Assembly (NCBI GenBank): GCA_959023295.1
Contig: CAUFBM010000013.1
Location: 1 to 64,000 of the forward strand
Direction: 5' to 3'
From: an uncultured Collinsella sp.
GTDB taxonomy: Bacteria; Actinomycetota; Coriobacteriia; Coriobacteriales; Coriobacteriaceae
Length of the DNA stretch: 64,000 nucleotides
Below the pieces are notes generated by a model. It did no database searches, was not told the DNA's origin, and was given only the letters and a program-made list of their open reading frames with translations. Position numbers and translations under genes: made by a program. Of this stretch, positions 32,623-41,097 are shown piece after piece. The first letter of the stretch is position 1. Every line of letters begins with the position of its first letter.

Positions 32623-34241
32623 TGACTGACGTGCGCGAGGCCGCGCAGAACCTGATCGAGTACGCTATTCACCGATCGATGATCGGCCAGGACGATCGCA
32701 TCTGGGCATACAACACCATTTTGGAGTGCATCGGCGCCACGGGTCCCGCGCTCGACATGGCTTGGGCGCTCAAGACCGAGAAGATTTCGCTCTTGCACCC
32801 CGATACACTCCCCGACTTTGACCTGGAGGGCACGCTTGCCGTGCTTTCCGAGGCCGCCGTGGCCAACGGTGCTGCCGAGGACACGGCGTCGGGCCGCGAC
32901 CGCATCGCCATGCGCATCATGGGCGGGCTCATGCCGAGGCCTTCGGTTGTAAACGAGGAGTTCAACGGACGTATGGGCGTCCACGAGCCCCGCGCCGCGA
33001 CCGACTGGTTCTACGGCCTGTGCTGTGACGCCGGTTACGTGCGCCGCGCCGCCATCGCGCGCAACATCAAATGGAGCACTTCCACCAACTGGGGCGACCT
33101 GGAGATCACTATCAACCTGTCCAAGCCTGAGAAGGACCCGCGCGATATCGCCGCGGCAGGTGCAGCCAAGAACACGGGCGAGAAGTATCCCGCCTGCCAG
33201 CTCTGCATCGAAAACGAGGGCTATCCCGGACGTTCCGCCGCAGCCGGCGGCGGCGCTCACCCCGCCCGCCAGAATCTGCGCGTTATCCCCATCCAGCTCG
33301 ACGGCGAGCGCTGGGGCTTCCAGTACAGCCCGTATGCGTACTTTAACGAGCACTGCATTGCCATGAGCTCCGAGCATCGCCCGATGCACGTCGACCGTAA
33401 GGGACTGACCTGCCTGCTCGACTTTGTGGACCTGTTCCCGCACTACTTTATTGGCTCCAACGCCGACCTGCCCATCGTGGGCGGCTCGATTCTTTCGCAC
33501 GACCACTTCCAGGGCGGTGCGCACGAGTTCCCCATGATGCATGCCGCCGAGGTCTCACAGTTTAGCGTGCCCGGCTTTGACCAGGTCACCGGCACTGTGT
33601 TGCAATGGCCGCTCTCGGTGCTGCGCCTGCGCTCGCATGACCGCGCTCAGCTGCTCGACGCTGCCGAGAAGATTATCCTCGCCTGGCGCGAGTGGACCGA
33701 TGAGTCGGTTGGCATCGTCGCGCACACAGCCGACGGTGTAGCGCACAACACCGTGACGCCCGTCATCCGCCGCGTCGATTCCCGCGGCAATGCCGGCGGC
33801 GAGATCTACGAGGCCTATCTGGCGCTTCGCTGCAACATCACGACCGACGAGCATCCGCTGGGCGTGTTCCACCCGCATGCCGAGTATCACCACATTAAGA
33901 AGGAGAACATCGGCCTGATCGAGGTCATGGGCCTGGCCATTTTGCCGCCGCGCTTGGTTCCCGAGCTCAGTGCTGTCCGCGGTCACCTGCTGGCGGCCAA
34001 AGCCGATGCCAGCTACGACCTTGCCAGCGCGCTCGAGGGCGACGACCTTTGCCGCAGCCACGCCGCATGGGCCGAAGATGTTTTTGCCCGCCGCGCCGAC
34101 GAGCTTACGGCGGACAACGTCATCGATATCCTGCACGAGGAGGTCGGCGTGGTGTTTGGCCACGTGCTCGATAACGCCGGCGTCTTTAAGTGGGACGAGG
34201 CAGGACGCGCCGCCCAGCAGCGCTTTATCGACTCGCTGTAG
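32613..34241 (+). CDS. galT: UDP-glucose-hexose-1-phosphate uridylyltransferase, class 2
   Basis: 542 residues, the long Gram-positive-type GalT rather than the roughly 350-residue E. coli type. It exchanges UMP between UDP-glucose and galactose-1-phosphate. Landmarks: RIMGGLMPRPSVVNEEFNGR, NYGD-like STNWGDLEITINLSKPEKDP, YPACQLCIENEGYPGR, VDRKGLTCLLDFVDLFPHYF, GGSILSHDHFQGGAHEFPM and the HxH-containing end YHHIKKENIGLIEVMGLAIL. ATG 32613 is eight bases after AAGGGGG; ATG 32622 overlapping the galK stop is the alternative. The galE epimerase needed to complete the Leloir cycle is not in the window. Confidence 0.95.
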   Translation: MAVMTDVREAAQNLIEYAIHRSMIGQDDRIWAYNTILECIGATGPALDMAWALKTEKISLLHPDTLPDFDLEGTLAVLSEAAVANGAAEDTASGRDRIAMRIMGGLMPRPSVVNEEFNGRMGVHEPRAATDWFYGLCCDAGYVRRAAIARNIKWSTSTNWGDLEITINLSKPEKDPRDIAAAGAAKNTGEKYPACQLCIENEGYPGRSAAAGGGAHPARQNLRVIPIQLDGERWGFQYSPYAYFNEHCIAMSSEHRPMHVDRKGLTCLLDFVDLFPHYFIGSNADLPIVGGSILSHDHFQGGAHEFPMMHAAEVSQFSVPGFDQVTGTVLQWPLSVLRLRSHDRAQLLDAAEKIILAWREWTDESVGIVAHTADGVAHNTVTPVIRRVDSRGNAGGEIYEAYLALRCNITTDEHPLGVFHPHAEYHHIKKENIGLIEVMGLAILPPRLVPELSAVRGHLLAAKADASYDLASALEGDDLCRSHAAWAEDVFARRADELTADNVIDILHEEVGVVFGHVLDNAGVFKWDEAGRAAQQRFIDSL

Positions 34242-34248
34242 CATACGA

Positions 34249-34290
34249 GTTCGGATCCCTTGGGGACGGAGGAAAACGAATCATTTCGTC
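34249..34290 (+). repeat. Repeat R3 (GATCCCTTGGGGACGGAGG) copy 1
   Basis: GATCCCTTGGGGACGGAGG, then AAAACGAATCATTT. Inverted copies at 52333-52366 and, more diverged, 39221-39252 lie just downstream of inverted-repeat elements B and A. Confidence 0.7.
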
Positions 34291-34298
34291 CTCAAGGC

Positions 34299-34339
34299 AA
34301 CGGCGCCCGCCGGCAACATCGCCAACGGGCGCCGTTTTT
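34299..34339 (+). terminator. galK-galT terminator
   Basis: AACGGCGCCCG and CGGGCGCCGTT form an 11-bp stem with inner GCCGGC pairing, followed by TTTTT; 58 bp after the galT stop. Confidence 0.9.
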
Positions 34340-34347
34340 GAGTGTAG

Positions 34348-34397
34348 TCATTGGGGACGTTCCTAAACGACTAGTCAAACAAGAACGTCCCCAATGA
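34348..34397. repeat. REP-like palindrome (ggggacgttc family)
   Basis: TCATTGGGGACGTTC and GAACGTCCCCAATGA around a GACTAGTC centre. Same family as 8102-8146, in the opposite orientation. Confidence 0.8.
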
Positions 34398-34459
34398 CCA
34401 CTTGCGACCAAAGTAACATCGATGTCTTGGCATTGTCAGCGAAAACGCCCCCAAGCGAG

Positions 34460-34581
34460 CAAGGTGACGTGAAAGAGGAGGACATTGACCTTCTGGTCAT
34501 GCCCGACGATTGAACGTCAGATTGCCGCTTAGGGGCGTTTGCAGCGTCGAGCCGTTACGGCGTTTGGTAAAACGCCGTAAC
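34460..34581 (-). ncRNA. Two-hairpin 3'-UTR element, copy 2
   Basis: Starts one base after the lacC stop codon on the minus strand. First hairpin: a 12-bp perfect stem GTTACGGCGTTT/AAACGCCGTAAC with a TACC loop. The second (34502-34480) keeps GACC-AGAA-GGTC, but its outer stem is GGCAT/ATGTC-like instead of GGGCGC/GCGCCC. The intervening blocks match 7863-7984. Either a mobile palindrome that targets gene ends or a conserved structured RNA. Confidence 0.6.
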
Positions 34582-34582
34582 C

Positions 34583-35518
34583 CTACAGTTCAGTCACGAC
34601 AACGCTGTTGTAGACCTCGTCCCAGCGATCCATGACCAGGTGGCCGGTCTTGGGATCCATGGCGTTGAGCTTGCCGCAGGTATTGGCGGTCTTGAGCACC
34701 GTGACGTCGTCGGCACCAGCTGCAATGGCATGCGCAAAGCCGGCGATGGTCGAGTCGCCGGAACCCGTCGCGTTCACAGCTTCAATCGCGGGAGTCTTGG
34801 CGCGGAACGCACGGCCCTCATGGAAGCCCACCGAACCGGCGGCGCCCATCGAGACGACAACCCAGGGAATACCAGCAAAGCGGCCATCAGCGGCAAGCGC
34901 CTCGCGCAGGGCATCGACATCATCGGTCGTAAAGGACGTACCCAGCAGGCCGTTAATCTCGGTCAGGTTGGGCTTTACGAGCTCAGGCTTAGCGTCGGAC
35001 TCCAGCGCGGCCTCCAGCGATGCACCCGAGGTGTCGAGCAGCACCTTGGCACCCGCCTCCTCGGCGATCTTGACGAGCTCGGCATAGTAGCCGGAATCGA
35101 CGCCACGCGGCAGCGAGCCCGAAAGCGTCACAACGTCCACCTTCACTGCAAGCTCGGCGAACTTGGCCGTAAAGGCCTCGAGCTCGGCCGGGGCGATCTG
35201 CGGACCGCTCTCCAAAAGCTCGGTCTGATTACCCTCGTGCAGAATATTCAGGCAAATGCGCGTCTCACCGGCGATGGGCACAAAGTCGTTCTTGACGCCG
35301 TCGGCATCCATAAGCTCGGCCATATAGGCACCCATGTGGCCGCCGAGTAGACCGGTCGCGAGCACGTCATCGCCCAGCTGCAGCAGCACGCGGCTCACGT
35401 TGAGGCCCTTGCCGCCAGCGGTCTTTTCGGGCGTCACGCGGTTAACATCGTCGATGACCAGTTTATCAAGCTGATAGCGCGTATCAATCGACGGGTTCAT
35501 GGTAACGGTCAGAATCAT
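34583..35518 (-). CDS. lacC: Tagatose-6-phosphate kinase (PfkB family)
   Basis: 311 residues, the usual length of LacC and 1-phosphofructokinases. PfkB signatures: TMNPSIDTRYQL, KTAGGKGLNVSRVLLQLGDD near the N-terminus, LSGSLPRGV, and the catalytic-Asp motif INATGSGDSTIAGFAHA-like (AVNATGSGDSTIAGFAHAIA). Membership in an operon with lacA, lacB and a lacX-like gene favours tagatose-6-phosphate; fructose-1-phosphate kinase is the alternative. The start is ATG 35518, seven bases after AGGAG; the longer frame to 35563 lacks a site. Last gene of the leftward lac operon, followed directly by the structured element at 34581. Confidence 0.88.
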   Translation of the reverse strand: MILTVTMNPSIDTRYQLDKLVIDDVNRVTPEKTAGGKGLNVSRVLLQLGDDVLATGLLGGHMGAYMAELMDADGVKNDFVPIAGETRICLNILHEGNQTELLESGPQIAPAELEAFTAKFAELAVKVDVVTLSGSLPRGVDSGYYAELVKIAEEAGAKVLLDTSGASLEAALESDAKPELVKPNLTEINGLLGTSFTTDDVDALREALAADGRFAGIPWVVVSMGAAGSVGFHEGRAFRAKTPAIEAVNATGSGDSTIAGFAHAIAAGADDVTVLKTANTCGKLNAMDPKTGHLVMDRWDEVYNSVVVTEL

Positions 35519-35574
35519 ATTGAACTCCTGTTCCCGGGGCACGGCACGCGCGGCCCCAAACATACGATAGCTCG

Positions 35575-36456
35575 TTAAAGGATCTCGATCTCAAAGCCGC
35601 GGGTGACGGTCTCCCCCGGCTTGGCAACCAGGCAGCCACGCTTGTGCTCCAGAATATCGTCCTCGTCGGAGCAGGTGGACAGACCACCCCACGGTTCCAC
35701 GGCCACAAAGTCGCCCTCGGGCTTGCTCCACACAATCAGGTACGGCATATCGGGGAACGTCAGGCGCACGCCCTTGTCCTCGGTTTTCTTGGTCAGCGTA
35801 ACCACGTGGCTCTCGAGCACATCAAAGATGGTCTCGGCGAAGTCGAAGAGCTCATGGGTAAGTGGCAGATCATGGCCGACCATCGGGTTCTTGCTACGGT
35901 GCTCGACATCGATCAGGCCTGTGGAGGGAACAGCGGTGCAAAGCTCGGTCGCCTCACGCTGATCGAAACGAAGTTCATAGTCGTCGTAGGACTCGCCCTC
36001 GTCGAGCGGGCACTTAAAGCCGGGGTGACCACCCACAAAGAATGGCATATCCTCGATGCCCTCATTGGTCACCTCGTACGACACGGCCACCTTTTCCGAA
36101 TCGATCGTGTAACGAGCAACGATCTTAAACGGATACGGGTACTGCTCGAGCAACTCGGCATGGTCGGCAGAGCTTAGGCTCAGCGCAACCATGTTGTCAC
36201 TCTGCTTCTCGAGCTTCCACTCCTGCTTGCGGGCAAAACCATGGCGGGCGAGCTTGACCTCGCGACCACCCATAGTCATCGCGCGACCGTCACGAAGGCC
36301 GCCGCAGATCGGGAAGCAAATGGGTGCCTGGCCCGACCAGACCGAAGGATCACCCTGCCACAGGTACTCACGGCCGTTGGCCGCAATAGAAGTGAACGAC
36401 CCGCCCGCCGTGCTCAGTGCTACGCGGATAGAACCGTTATCAAGAACAAACTCCAT
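35575..36456 (-). CDS. Aldose 1-epimerase-like protein (LacX-like)
   Basis: 293 residues of the galactose-mutarotase fold, of the short YeaD/LacX type rather than GalM. LDNGSIRVALSTAGGSFTSI and YLWQGDPSVWSGQAPICFPI carry the sugar-site Arg/Trp region. HGFARKQEW, PFFVGGHPGFKCPLD (catalytic His region) and YLIVWSKPEGDFVAVEPWGG (catalytic Glu region) follow. The start is ATG 36456 after AAGGGAAGG. Its place between lacB and lacC parallels lacX of lactococcal lac operons, so it probably acts on a (phospho)galactose anomer. Confidence 0.88.
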   Translation of the reverse strand: MEFVLDNGSIRVALSTAGGSFTSIAANGREYLWQGDPSVWSGQAPICFPICGGLRDGRAMTMGGREVKLARHGFARKQEWKLEKQSDNMVALSLSSADHAELLEQYPYPFKIVARYTIDSEKVAVSYEVTNEGIEDMPFFVGGHPGFKCPLDEGESYDDYELRFDQREATELCTAVPSTGLIDVEHRSKNPMVGHDLPLTHELFDFAETIFDVLESHVVTLTKKTEDKGVRLTFPDMPYLIVWSKPEGDFVAVEPWGGLSTCSDEDDILEHKRGCLVAKPGETVTRGFEIEIL

Positions 36457-36575
36457 AGGAGCCTTCCCTTTCTTACGACAGCCCGCCAAGTCAATAGGGC
36501 TGATAGAAAACCGGCCCGCGCCCCCTCACAGAAACGCGAGCCGTCAACGGACTAGTTAATTACGCCGGATACCCG

Positions 36576-37100
36576 CTAATCATGGTATTCGCCGCGGTCC
36601 CACTTCTCGAGGAACTCGTCAAAGAAGTGCGGGTCAGCCTGAGCCTCGGCGTCGGCCTTATTGCAAGCATCGATCTTGGCAATCAGGGCATCGTGCTCGG
36701 GGGTCTTCTCGTAGGGCTCCTCCAGGAAGGCAAGCATGATATCGGCCATCAGAAACTCGCCGGTGATCTTGCCGCCAAAGCCCACGATGTTGGCGTTGAG
36801 CTCACGACGGGCATAGAGGGCAGAGGTCATGTCGCGAACCAGGGCGCAGCGGGCGCCGGGAACCTTGTTGACGGCGTTGGTGATACCGATGCCGGTGCCG
36901 CACAGGGCCACGCCAAAGTCGGCCTTGCCGCTGGCAACAGCCTCGCCCACGGCCTTACCGTAGATGGGATAGTGCGTACGGGTGTGGCTGTAGGTGCCGC
37001 AGTCGAGCACCTTGTAGCCAGCCTGCTCCAGGCGGTCGGCCAGATAGATCTTCTCGTCCGTAACGATATGGTCGCAACCGATTGCGATGGTCTTCTTCAT
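36576..37100 (-). CDS. lacB: Galactose-6-phosphate isomerase subunit LacB
   Basis: 174 residues of the RpiB/LacAB family, close to the 171 of known LacB. IAIGCDHIVTDEKIYLADRL, the CGTYSHTRTHYPIYG loop, VALCGTGIGITNAVNKVPGA (with the catalytic Cys and anion hole) and LVRDMTSALYARRELNANIVGFGG are LacB-type. With LacA it converts galactose-6-phosphate to tagatose-6-phosphate. It lies 63 bp after lacA on the minus strand. Confidence 0.93.
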   Translation of the reverse strand: MKKTIAIGCDHIVTDEKIYLADRLEQAGYKVLDCGTYSHTRTHYPIYGKAVGEAVASGKADFGVALCGTGIGITNAVNKVPGARCALVRDMTSALYARRELNANIVGFGGKITGEFLMADIMLAFLEEPYEKTPEHDALIAKIDACNKADAEAQADPHFFDEFLEKWDRGEYHD

Positions 37101-37163
37101 CAGAACGTCCTTTCGTCTGAATTCACAAGTTGAGGTAGAAGTTCGAGTTCTCGGTGGCTCTCG

Positions 37164-37592
37164 TTAGGCCATCTTGTTGAGCATGTCGACACGGATCTGG
37201 TGACGGCCGCCGGCGTACTGGGCGCGCAGGAACTCGCGGGCGATCTTCTTGGCAACCTCGGTGCCCACAACGCCCGGGCCCATGGTGACCATGCGCGAGC
37301 CGTTGTGCTCGCGGGTCATGTAGGCGGAACGCTCGTCGGAAATGTTGGCGACGACCATGCCCTTGATCTTGACGGCGGCCATATAGGAGCCGACGCCGTA
37401 CTTATCGAATGCGAAGCCCTGGGAATCCTTGTGCTCCAGCAGGTCCTTGGCAACGGCGGTCGCGGAATCGACAAAGTCCGCGGCAGGGGTCTCGGAATAG
37501 TCGACGACCTCGTGACCGTCGGCGATGAGCATCTCCTTGATGGACTCCTTCATCGACATACCGTCGGCATCGGAAGCGATTACAACCCTCAT
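37164..37592 (-). CDS. lacA: Galactose-6-phosphate isomerase subunit LacA
   Basis: 142 residues. MRVVIASDADGMSMKESIKE, FAFDKYGVGSYMAAVKIKGM and VANISDERSAYMTREHNGSR, then MVTMGPGVVG, match LacA, including the absence of the catalytic Cys that LacB supplies. First gene of lacA-lacB-lacX-lacC. ATG 37592 has AAGGAGG upstream. The upstream region contains a palindrome TTGTTC..GAACAA (37744-37761) and the tandem ACCGTT site (37764-37791). Confidence 0.93.
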   Translation of the reverse strand: MRVVIASDADGMSMKESIKEMLIADGHEVVDYSETPAADFVDSATAVAKDLLEHKDSQGFAFDKYGVGSYMAAVKIKGMVVANISDERSAYMTREHNGSRMVTMGPGVVGTEVAKKIAREFLRAQYAGGRHQIRVDMLNKMA

Positions 37593-37743
37593 GACATCCT
37601 CCTTGAGAGATACGCAGGTGCGTAGTTTCTGTTTGGAAGTGTTGAATCGCGTTCAGGTCCGGGCATCTGAATGTGCGGTTCTTCACTGTTCGTGTTTATT
37701 TGAACACATTCGAACATCAACTGCAAGAATTATTTGTTTATCT

Positions 37744-37791
37744 TTGTTCTTTTTTGAACAAAGACCGTTCGCGAACGACTGTTGACCGTTT
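37744..37791 (+). promoter_or_regulatory. lacA upstream control sites
   Basis: An 18-bp palindrome TTGTTCTTTTTTGAACAA (37744-37761) abuts ACCGTTC-N14-ACCGTTT (37764-37791). The lacF upstream region has the same combination of a TTGTTCTTTTTTG tract and tandem ACCGTTC, so the two lac units probably share a regulator, perhaps the DeoR/LacR-like protein at 50016. Confidence 0.55.
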
Positions 37792-37831
37792 GGGATCGTG
37801 AAAGCTTCGTCCTGGCACGTCTTCAACAAAC

Positions 37832-37872
37832 AAAAGGGGCGGCCGAGAACGAGTCTCGGCCGTCCCTTTGCG
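37832..37872 (-). terminator. Terminator after the membrane protein gene
   Basis: Minus strand: GGACGGCCGAGA and TCTCGGCCGCCCC pair around ACTCGT/CTCGT and run into CCTTTTG. 30 bp past the stop at 37902. Confidence 0.8.
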
Positions 37873-37901
37873 GTATGCCCCAGCAAATACAGCTGTTTTA
37901 G

Positions 37902-38915
37902 CTACTCGGCCTGCCTACCCTTTTTGGTGTGCTTGGACGGAGCGCTCAGAAAGCGGCCCGTTAAATAGTTCGCCGGGCCGGAAATATCGATCCCCAGCAG
38001 CGTGTGTCCCAGCCACAGAAACGCTGCGAGCACCAGCAATGGGATAACACACGAGGTCACGATCATCACGATGACGCCTTCGATCAGATCGGTCACCTGC
38101 TGCACAATTTCATCGGTCATCTGCTTGGCACCGCTGGTCACCGACGTGACGAGGCCCGAGGCGCCGTCGGCAAGCTGCTCAAGCACATTCTTGGACTCCG
38201 TGGACTCGGTCTTTTTCTTGCTTGCTTTGGAGCTGTCGCTATCTGCCGCACCCGCAGCGTCGGCCGCCTTTTGCTCGGCCGCTTCAATGCTCACTCGATA
38301 TGTTTCATCGACCTTTTGCGACACCCATACACTTGCAGGCACCAACGCCATGCCGATCATGGCGACCACCAGCACGCGCGTCGCCACGCGGCGCAGGACG
38401 GAGCTCGTACTCCAGCGCCCGTGAATGCCGAGCGACGCCGCAAAGAGCACCAGCGCAAACGGGATCAAGATGCCCAAGCCAACCGACCACAAAATCGTGA
38501 GCAAATACTTCTCTAGATATAGCACGGCAAGCACGATACCAAGGTTGCCTGAAAGCTCCGCTAGCTGCTCGGCGACCGGCGTACCCGTATCACCCGGCAG
38601 CGCGGTAATACCCGCAGACAGCGCCACGCACGAGGTCGTGAGCGCCAGTACGTTACCTTTCTTTTGATCGATGACCTCGATGGTGGAGTCCCAAGTTTTG
38701 GTATCGGCGAAATGCGGACGAGCTACAAAGCCCGACAGCAGCGCCAGTACCACGAGCGCAACGATAAAGCCAATCTGCAGCTTTTTGTTTGCGCACACGA
38801 CATCGGACAGGCTGGGCTGCAGCTCGGTTACCGTCGTATGCTCGGTTATCTGGACAGGACGCCCATGAGCCATCTCGTGCGTGCCTCTCTTTTGAATCGA
38901 TCCGTTGTCCGGCAT
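37902..38915 (-). CDS. Membrane protein of unknown function
   Basis: 337 residues with about five hydrophobic segments: KLQIGFIVALVVLALLSGFV, LGIVLAVLYLEKYLLTILWS, VGLGILIPFALVLFAASLGI, VLVVAMIGMALVPASVWVSQ and VIVMIVTSCVIPLLVLAAFL. Between spans 4 and 5 is a long soluble, helical region rich in Ala, Ser, Lys and Glu (AADAAGAADSDSSKASKKKT...VLEQLADGASGLVTSVTSGA). ATG 38915 has GAGGAGG eight bases upstream, so the gene is real. I recognise no family; it seems monocistronic. Confidence 0.8.
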   Translation of the reverse strand: MPDNGSIQKRGTHEMAHGRPVQITEHTTVTELQPSLSDVVCANKKLQIGFIVALVVLALLSGFVARPHFADTKTWDSTIEVIDQKKGNVLALTTSCVALSAGITALPGDTGTPVAEQLAELSGNLGIVLAVLYLEKYLLTILWSVGLGILIPFALVLFAASLGIHGRWSTSSVLRRVATRVLVVAMIGMALVPASVWVSQKVDETYRVSIEAAEQKAADAAGAADSDSSKASKKKTESTESKNVLEQLADGASGLVTSVTSGAKQMTDEIVQQVTDLIEGVIVMIVTSCVIPLLVLAAFLWLGHTLLGIDISGPANYLTGRFLSAPSKHTKKGRQAE

Positions 38916-39318
38916 TTGGATACCTCCTCAGTCCGGCCTGTATTGCGGATGGAAGTATACCCACCCATCGATAAACCGAACGGGAGGGCGTGCAGAAGCT
39001 TCATAACGCTGCTAGTCGAATAGTGCCATTTCAAAACTATGCCGGTTTACTACGGTAAAACCGATAGGACCGACCACATTTGCTATTAGCAGAAAATGAC
39101 AAGCTTTCTACCTGCGGCTTTGATAACGCCGTTCTTTCCATAGTTGAAAGAATGCGATTTATCGTAGTAAACCGGCATAGTTTTGTAACCGACAAGCCGA
39201 GTCGGCACCGCAGCAAACCTAATGACCCGTTTTCTTCCATCCTCAAAGGATCAGATGCATGGCAGGAGTGTCCCTAACTGCCGGCAGATAAGGAACGTCC
39301 CCGAGTGCCGGGTAAACA
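38916..39318. other. Intergenic region holding element A and repeats
   Basis: 403 bp between lacF and the membrane protein gene. It contains inverted-repeat element A (39032-39185), a diverged R3 repeat (39221-39252) and two gggacattcc-type REP units around CTGCCGGCAG (39267-39303). No gene is supported. Confidence 0.6.
39032..39185. repeat. Inverted-repeat element A (23-bp perfect arms, ACCTGCGG core)
   Basis: The arms 39032-39054 and 39163-39185 are perfect 23-bp inverted repeats (CAAAACTATGCCGG..., ...CCGGCATAGTTTTG). The core TACCTGCGGCTTTG is at 39109-39122. Compare element B at 52144-52300: where A has CCGGTTT, B has CCCATTT, and the opposite arm changes to match. Confidence 0.85.
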
Positions 39319-39354
39319 GAAAAAGCCCTATCGCGGGTAGCGGCAGGGCTTTTG
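39319..39354 (-). terminator. lacF terminator
   Basis: AAAAGCCCT and AGGGCTTTT pair with an inner GCGGG/CGGC stem, 27 bp after the lacF stop; the T-run on the minus strand is TTTTCT. Confidence 0.85.
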
Positions 39355-39380
39355 GAAGGGGACTTGGTTGTGAGGATTCG

Positions 39381-39719
39381 TTAGGCGAGCTTAGCCTCGA
39401 GCTCGGCGATGCGCTTGTAGGCATCGATGGTAAAGCGGGTCTGCTTCTCCAGGATCATAGTGGTCATGAGAGTATCCTGAGCGTGAGCCATGATGAAGGT
39501 CATCTCCATCTCGCCGCCGCCGGCCTCCTGCGAAAGCAGCTTGGTCTGCGTGTCGTGGGCGCCGATGAGTGCATCGCTGGCATCCTTGTGCAGCTGCTCG
39601 GCCTTCTCAAAATCACCCTCGCGAGCAGCATCGAGCGCTGCAAGCAGATCGGTCTGGGCGTCACCTGCGTATGCGACAATCTCGAATCCAACCATCGAGA
39701 TTTCTTCTTTGGTTGCCAT
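39381..39719 (-). CDS. lacF: PTS lactose-type IIA protein
   Basis: 112-residue helical IIA of the lactose/cellobiose class. The active His79 is in FIMAHAQDTLMTTMI, preceded by EEISMVGFEIVAYAGDAQTD and the helix AREGDFEKAEQLHKDASDAL. It receives phosphate from HPr and passes it to the IIB domains of LacE. It is the only IIA of this class in the window, so it must serve both LacE proteins at 41295 and 46228, and perhaps the lone IIB at 22010. ATG 39719 has AAAGGAA six bases upstream. Own transcription unit with the site at 39846. Confidence 0.93.
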   Translation of the reverse strand: MATKEEISMVGFEIVAYAGDAQTDLLAALDAAREGDFEKAEQLHKDASDALIGAHDTQTKLLSQEAGGGEMEMTFIMAHAQDTLMTTMILEKQTRFTIDAYKRIAELEAKLA

Positions 39720-39845
39720 ATTGCGTTCCTTTCACATATGAACCAACGGAGAGCATCGCGTCCGGGCATACGCGCTGCGCTATGTATGACAGAAACAATA
39801 ACATTCAAACAAAAAAGAACAATGCAAACCGTTATTTCGAGCCGT

Positions 39846-39873
39846 GAACGGTCTTTTTTCGCCCGTGAACGGT
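39846..39873 (-). promoter_or_regulatory. ACCGTTC-N14-ACCGTTC site upstream of lacF
   Basis: Minus strand: two exact ACCGTTC copies, 21 bp start to start, 127 bp before the lacF start. A TTGTTCTTTTTTG tract (about 39805-39817, minus strand) lies between it and the gene. Confidence 0.6.
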
Positions 39874-39933
39874 TTCCAAACCATTTCGAACAATATCAAA
39901 CATGATTAGCGGAAACCCAAACAGGACCGCACC

Positions 39934-40968
39934 CTAACGCAAATCGCGCACCGTATCGCCCTCTACGAGCACGCCGGGGATCAGCATGTGCTCCACGCCA
40001 GATGCAACTCCCTCGGCACCGGCGATCTTGTCGACTGCCCACATGCCGACACGCTTGTTGTCAAAGCGCACGGTGGCCAAGCGACGATCAGGCACGATAT
40101 CGCCCAGACTATCGTCAACACCCACTACGCTCACATCCTCGGGCACGCGCTTTCCGCGCGACTCGAGCCCACGAATGCAGCCGTAGGCCATGGCGTCGTT
40201 GGAGGCATAAATGGCAGTACAGGTCTGATCGTCCGCCAGAGCCTGGCCTGCGGCATACCCACTCTGCGCCGTCCAATCGCCACGGATGAGTCGCGGCGGC
40301 TCAATACCATGTGCGCGCAATGTCTCGCGCCAGCCCTCCTCGCGCTGCATGCCCGAAAGCGAGCGCTCGGGACACGAGATAAAGTGGACGGTCTTGTGTC
40401 CCTGCCCCAGCAAGTACTCGACCACCTGGCGCGAGCAATCGAACTGGTCGTTATCGACCGTAGAACAGAGCGGGTGTTCCAACATCGTAACGAGCACCGT
40501 CTGCATGCCGGGCAGCGGCTCGAAGGTGCCAAAGTCCGCCGGCATGCGGTTCATGATCACAACCATGCCGTCTACCGGCAGCGCACTCATACGCGATGAT
40601 GCACTCTCGAGGGTATAGGGATGTCCATCTACTTTAGTAAGGGTGATGGCATAGCCGTGCTTGTCGGCGGCGGCAGCAAAGCCCTCCATGCGGTCGAGGT
40701 TGCCGGTGCCGGTAATGTTAAACATGGCGACGCCGACAGTCTTGAACTTACCGCGACGCAGTGACCGGCCGGCAAAATTGGGGCGATACCCCAGCTCGTG
40801 CATGGCGGCGCGCACCCGCTCCTTGGTCTCGGGGCGCACGCTGGGCGAATCGTGCACGGTGCGCGAGACCGTCTGCTCCGAGACGCCCGCGAGGCGCGCT
40901 ACGTCTTTAACGGATACCGATTTTTTAACAGCGGCCATAGGTCGATCTTTCTGTGTCAACGATGCCAT
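39934..40968 (-). CDS. LacI-family repressor of lac module 1 (LacI-2)
   Basis: 344 residues. HTH VSVKDVARLAGVSEQTVSRT (recognition helix S-E-Q-T-V-S-R), hinge YRPNFAGRSLRRG, and a sugar-binding sensor with AIYASNDAMAYGCIRGLESR and VVGVDDSLGDIVP. ATG 40968 has AGGA eight bases upstream; ATG 40938 is the closest alternative and ATG 40977 lacks a site. It is divergent from lacE-lacG module 1, and two operators (41098 and 41217) lie between. Clearly paralogous to the LacI proteins at 28885 and 44919. Confidence 0.92.
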   Translation of the reverse strand: MASLTQKDRPMAAVKKSVSVKDVARLAGVSEQTVSRTVHDSPSVRPETKERVRAAMHELGYRPNFAGRSLRRGKFKTVGVAMFNITGTGNLDRMEGFAAAADKHGYAITLTKVDGHPYTLESASSRMSALPVDGMVVIMNRMPADFGTFEPLPGMQTVLVTMLEHPLCSTVDNDQFDCSRQVVEYLLGQGHKTVHFISCPERSLSGMQREEGWRETLRAHGIEPPRLIRGDWTAQSGYAAGQALADDQTCTAIYASNDAMAYGCIRGLESRGKRVPEDVSVVGVDDSLGDIVPDRRLATVRFDNKRVGMWAVDKIAGAEGVASGVEHMLIPGVLVEGDTVRDLR

Positions 40969-41097
40969 TGGTGGCATCCTACGCAGTCATTTTTAACGCC
41001 TTCAAGTATATCCAACGCCTCCCTCACAATACGCTTACCACCCAAAACCTACCGTTCACCGACAATCTTGCTTCCCCGAGCGGCTTTTGTAGCACAA

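Noticed and set aside
36576..37592. Ribose-5-phosphate isomerase B pair
   Set aside because: Both are RpiB-fold, but the paired arrangement, LacA-type loss of the Cys and the adjacent lacC favour galactose-6-phosphate isomerase.
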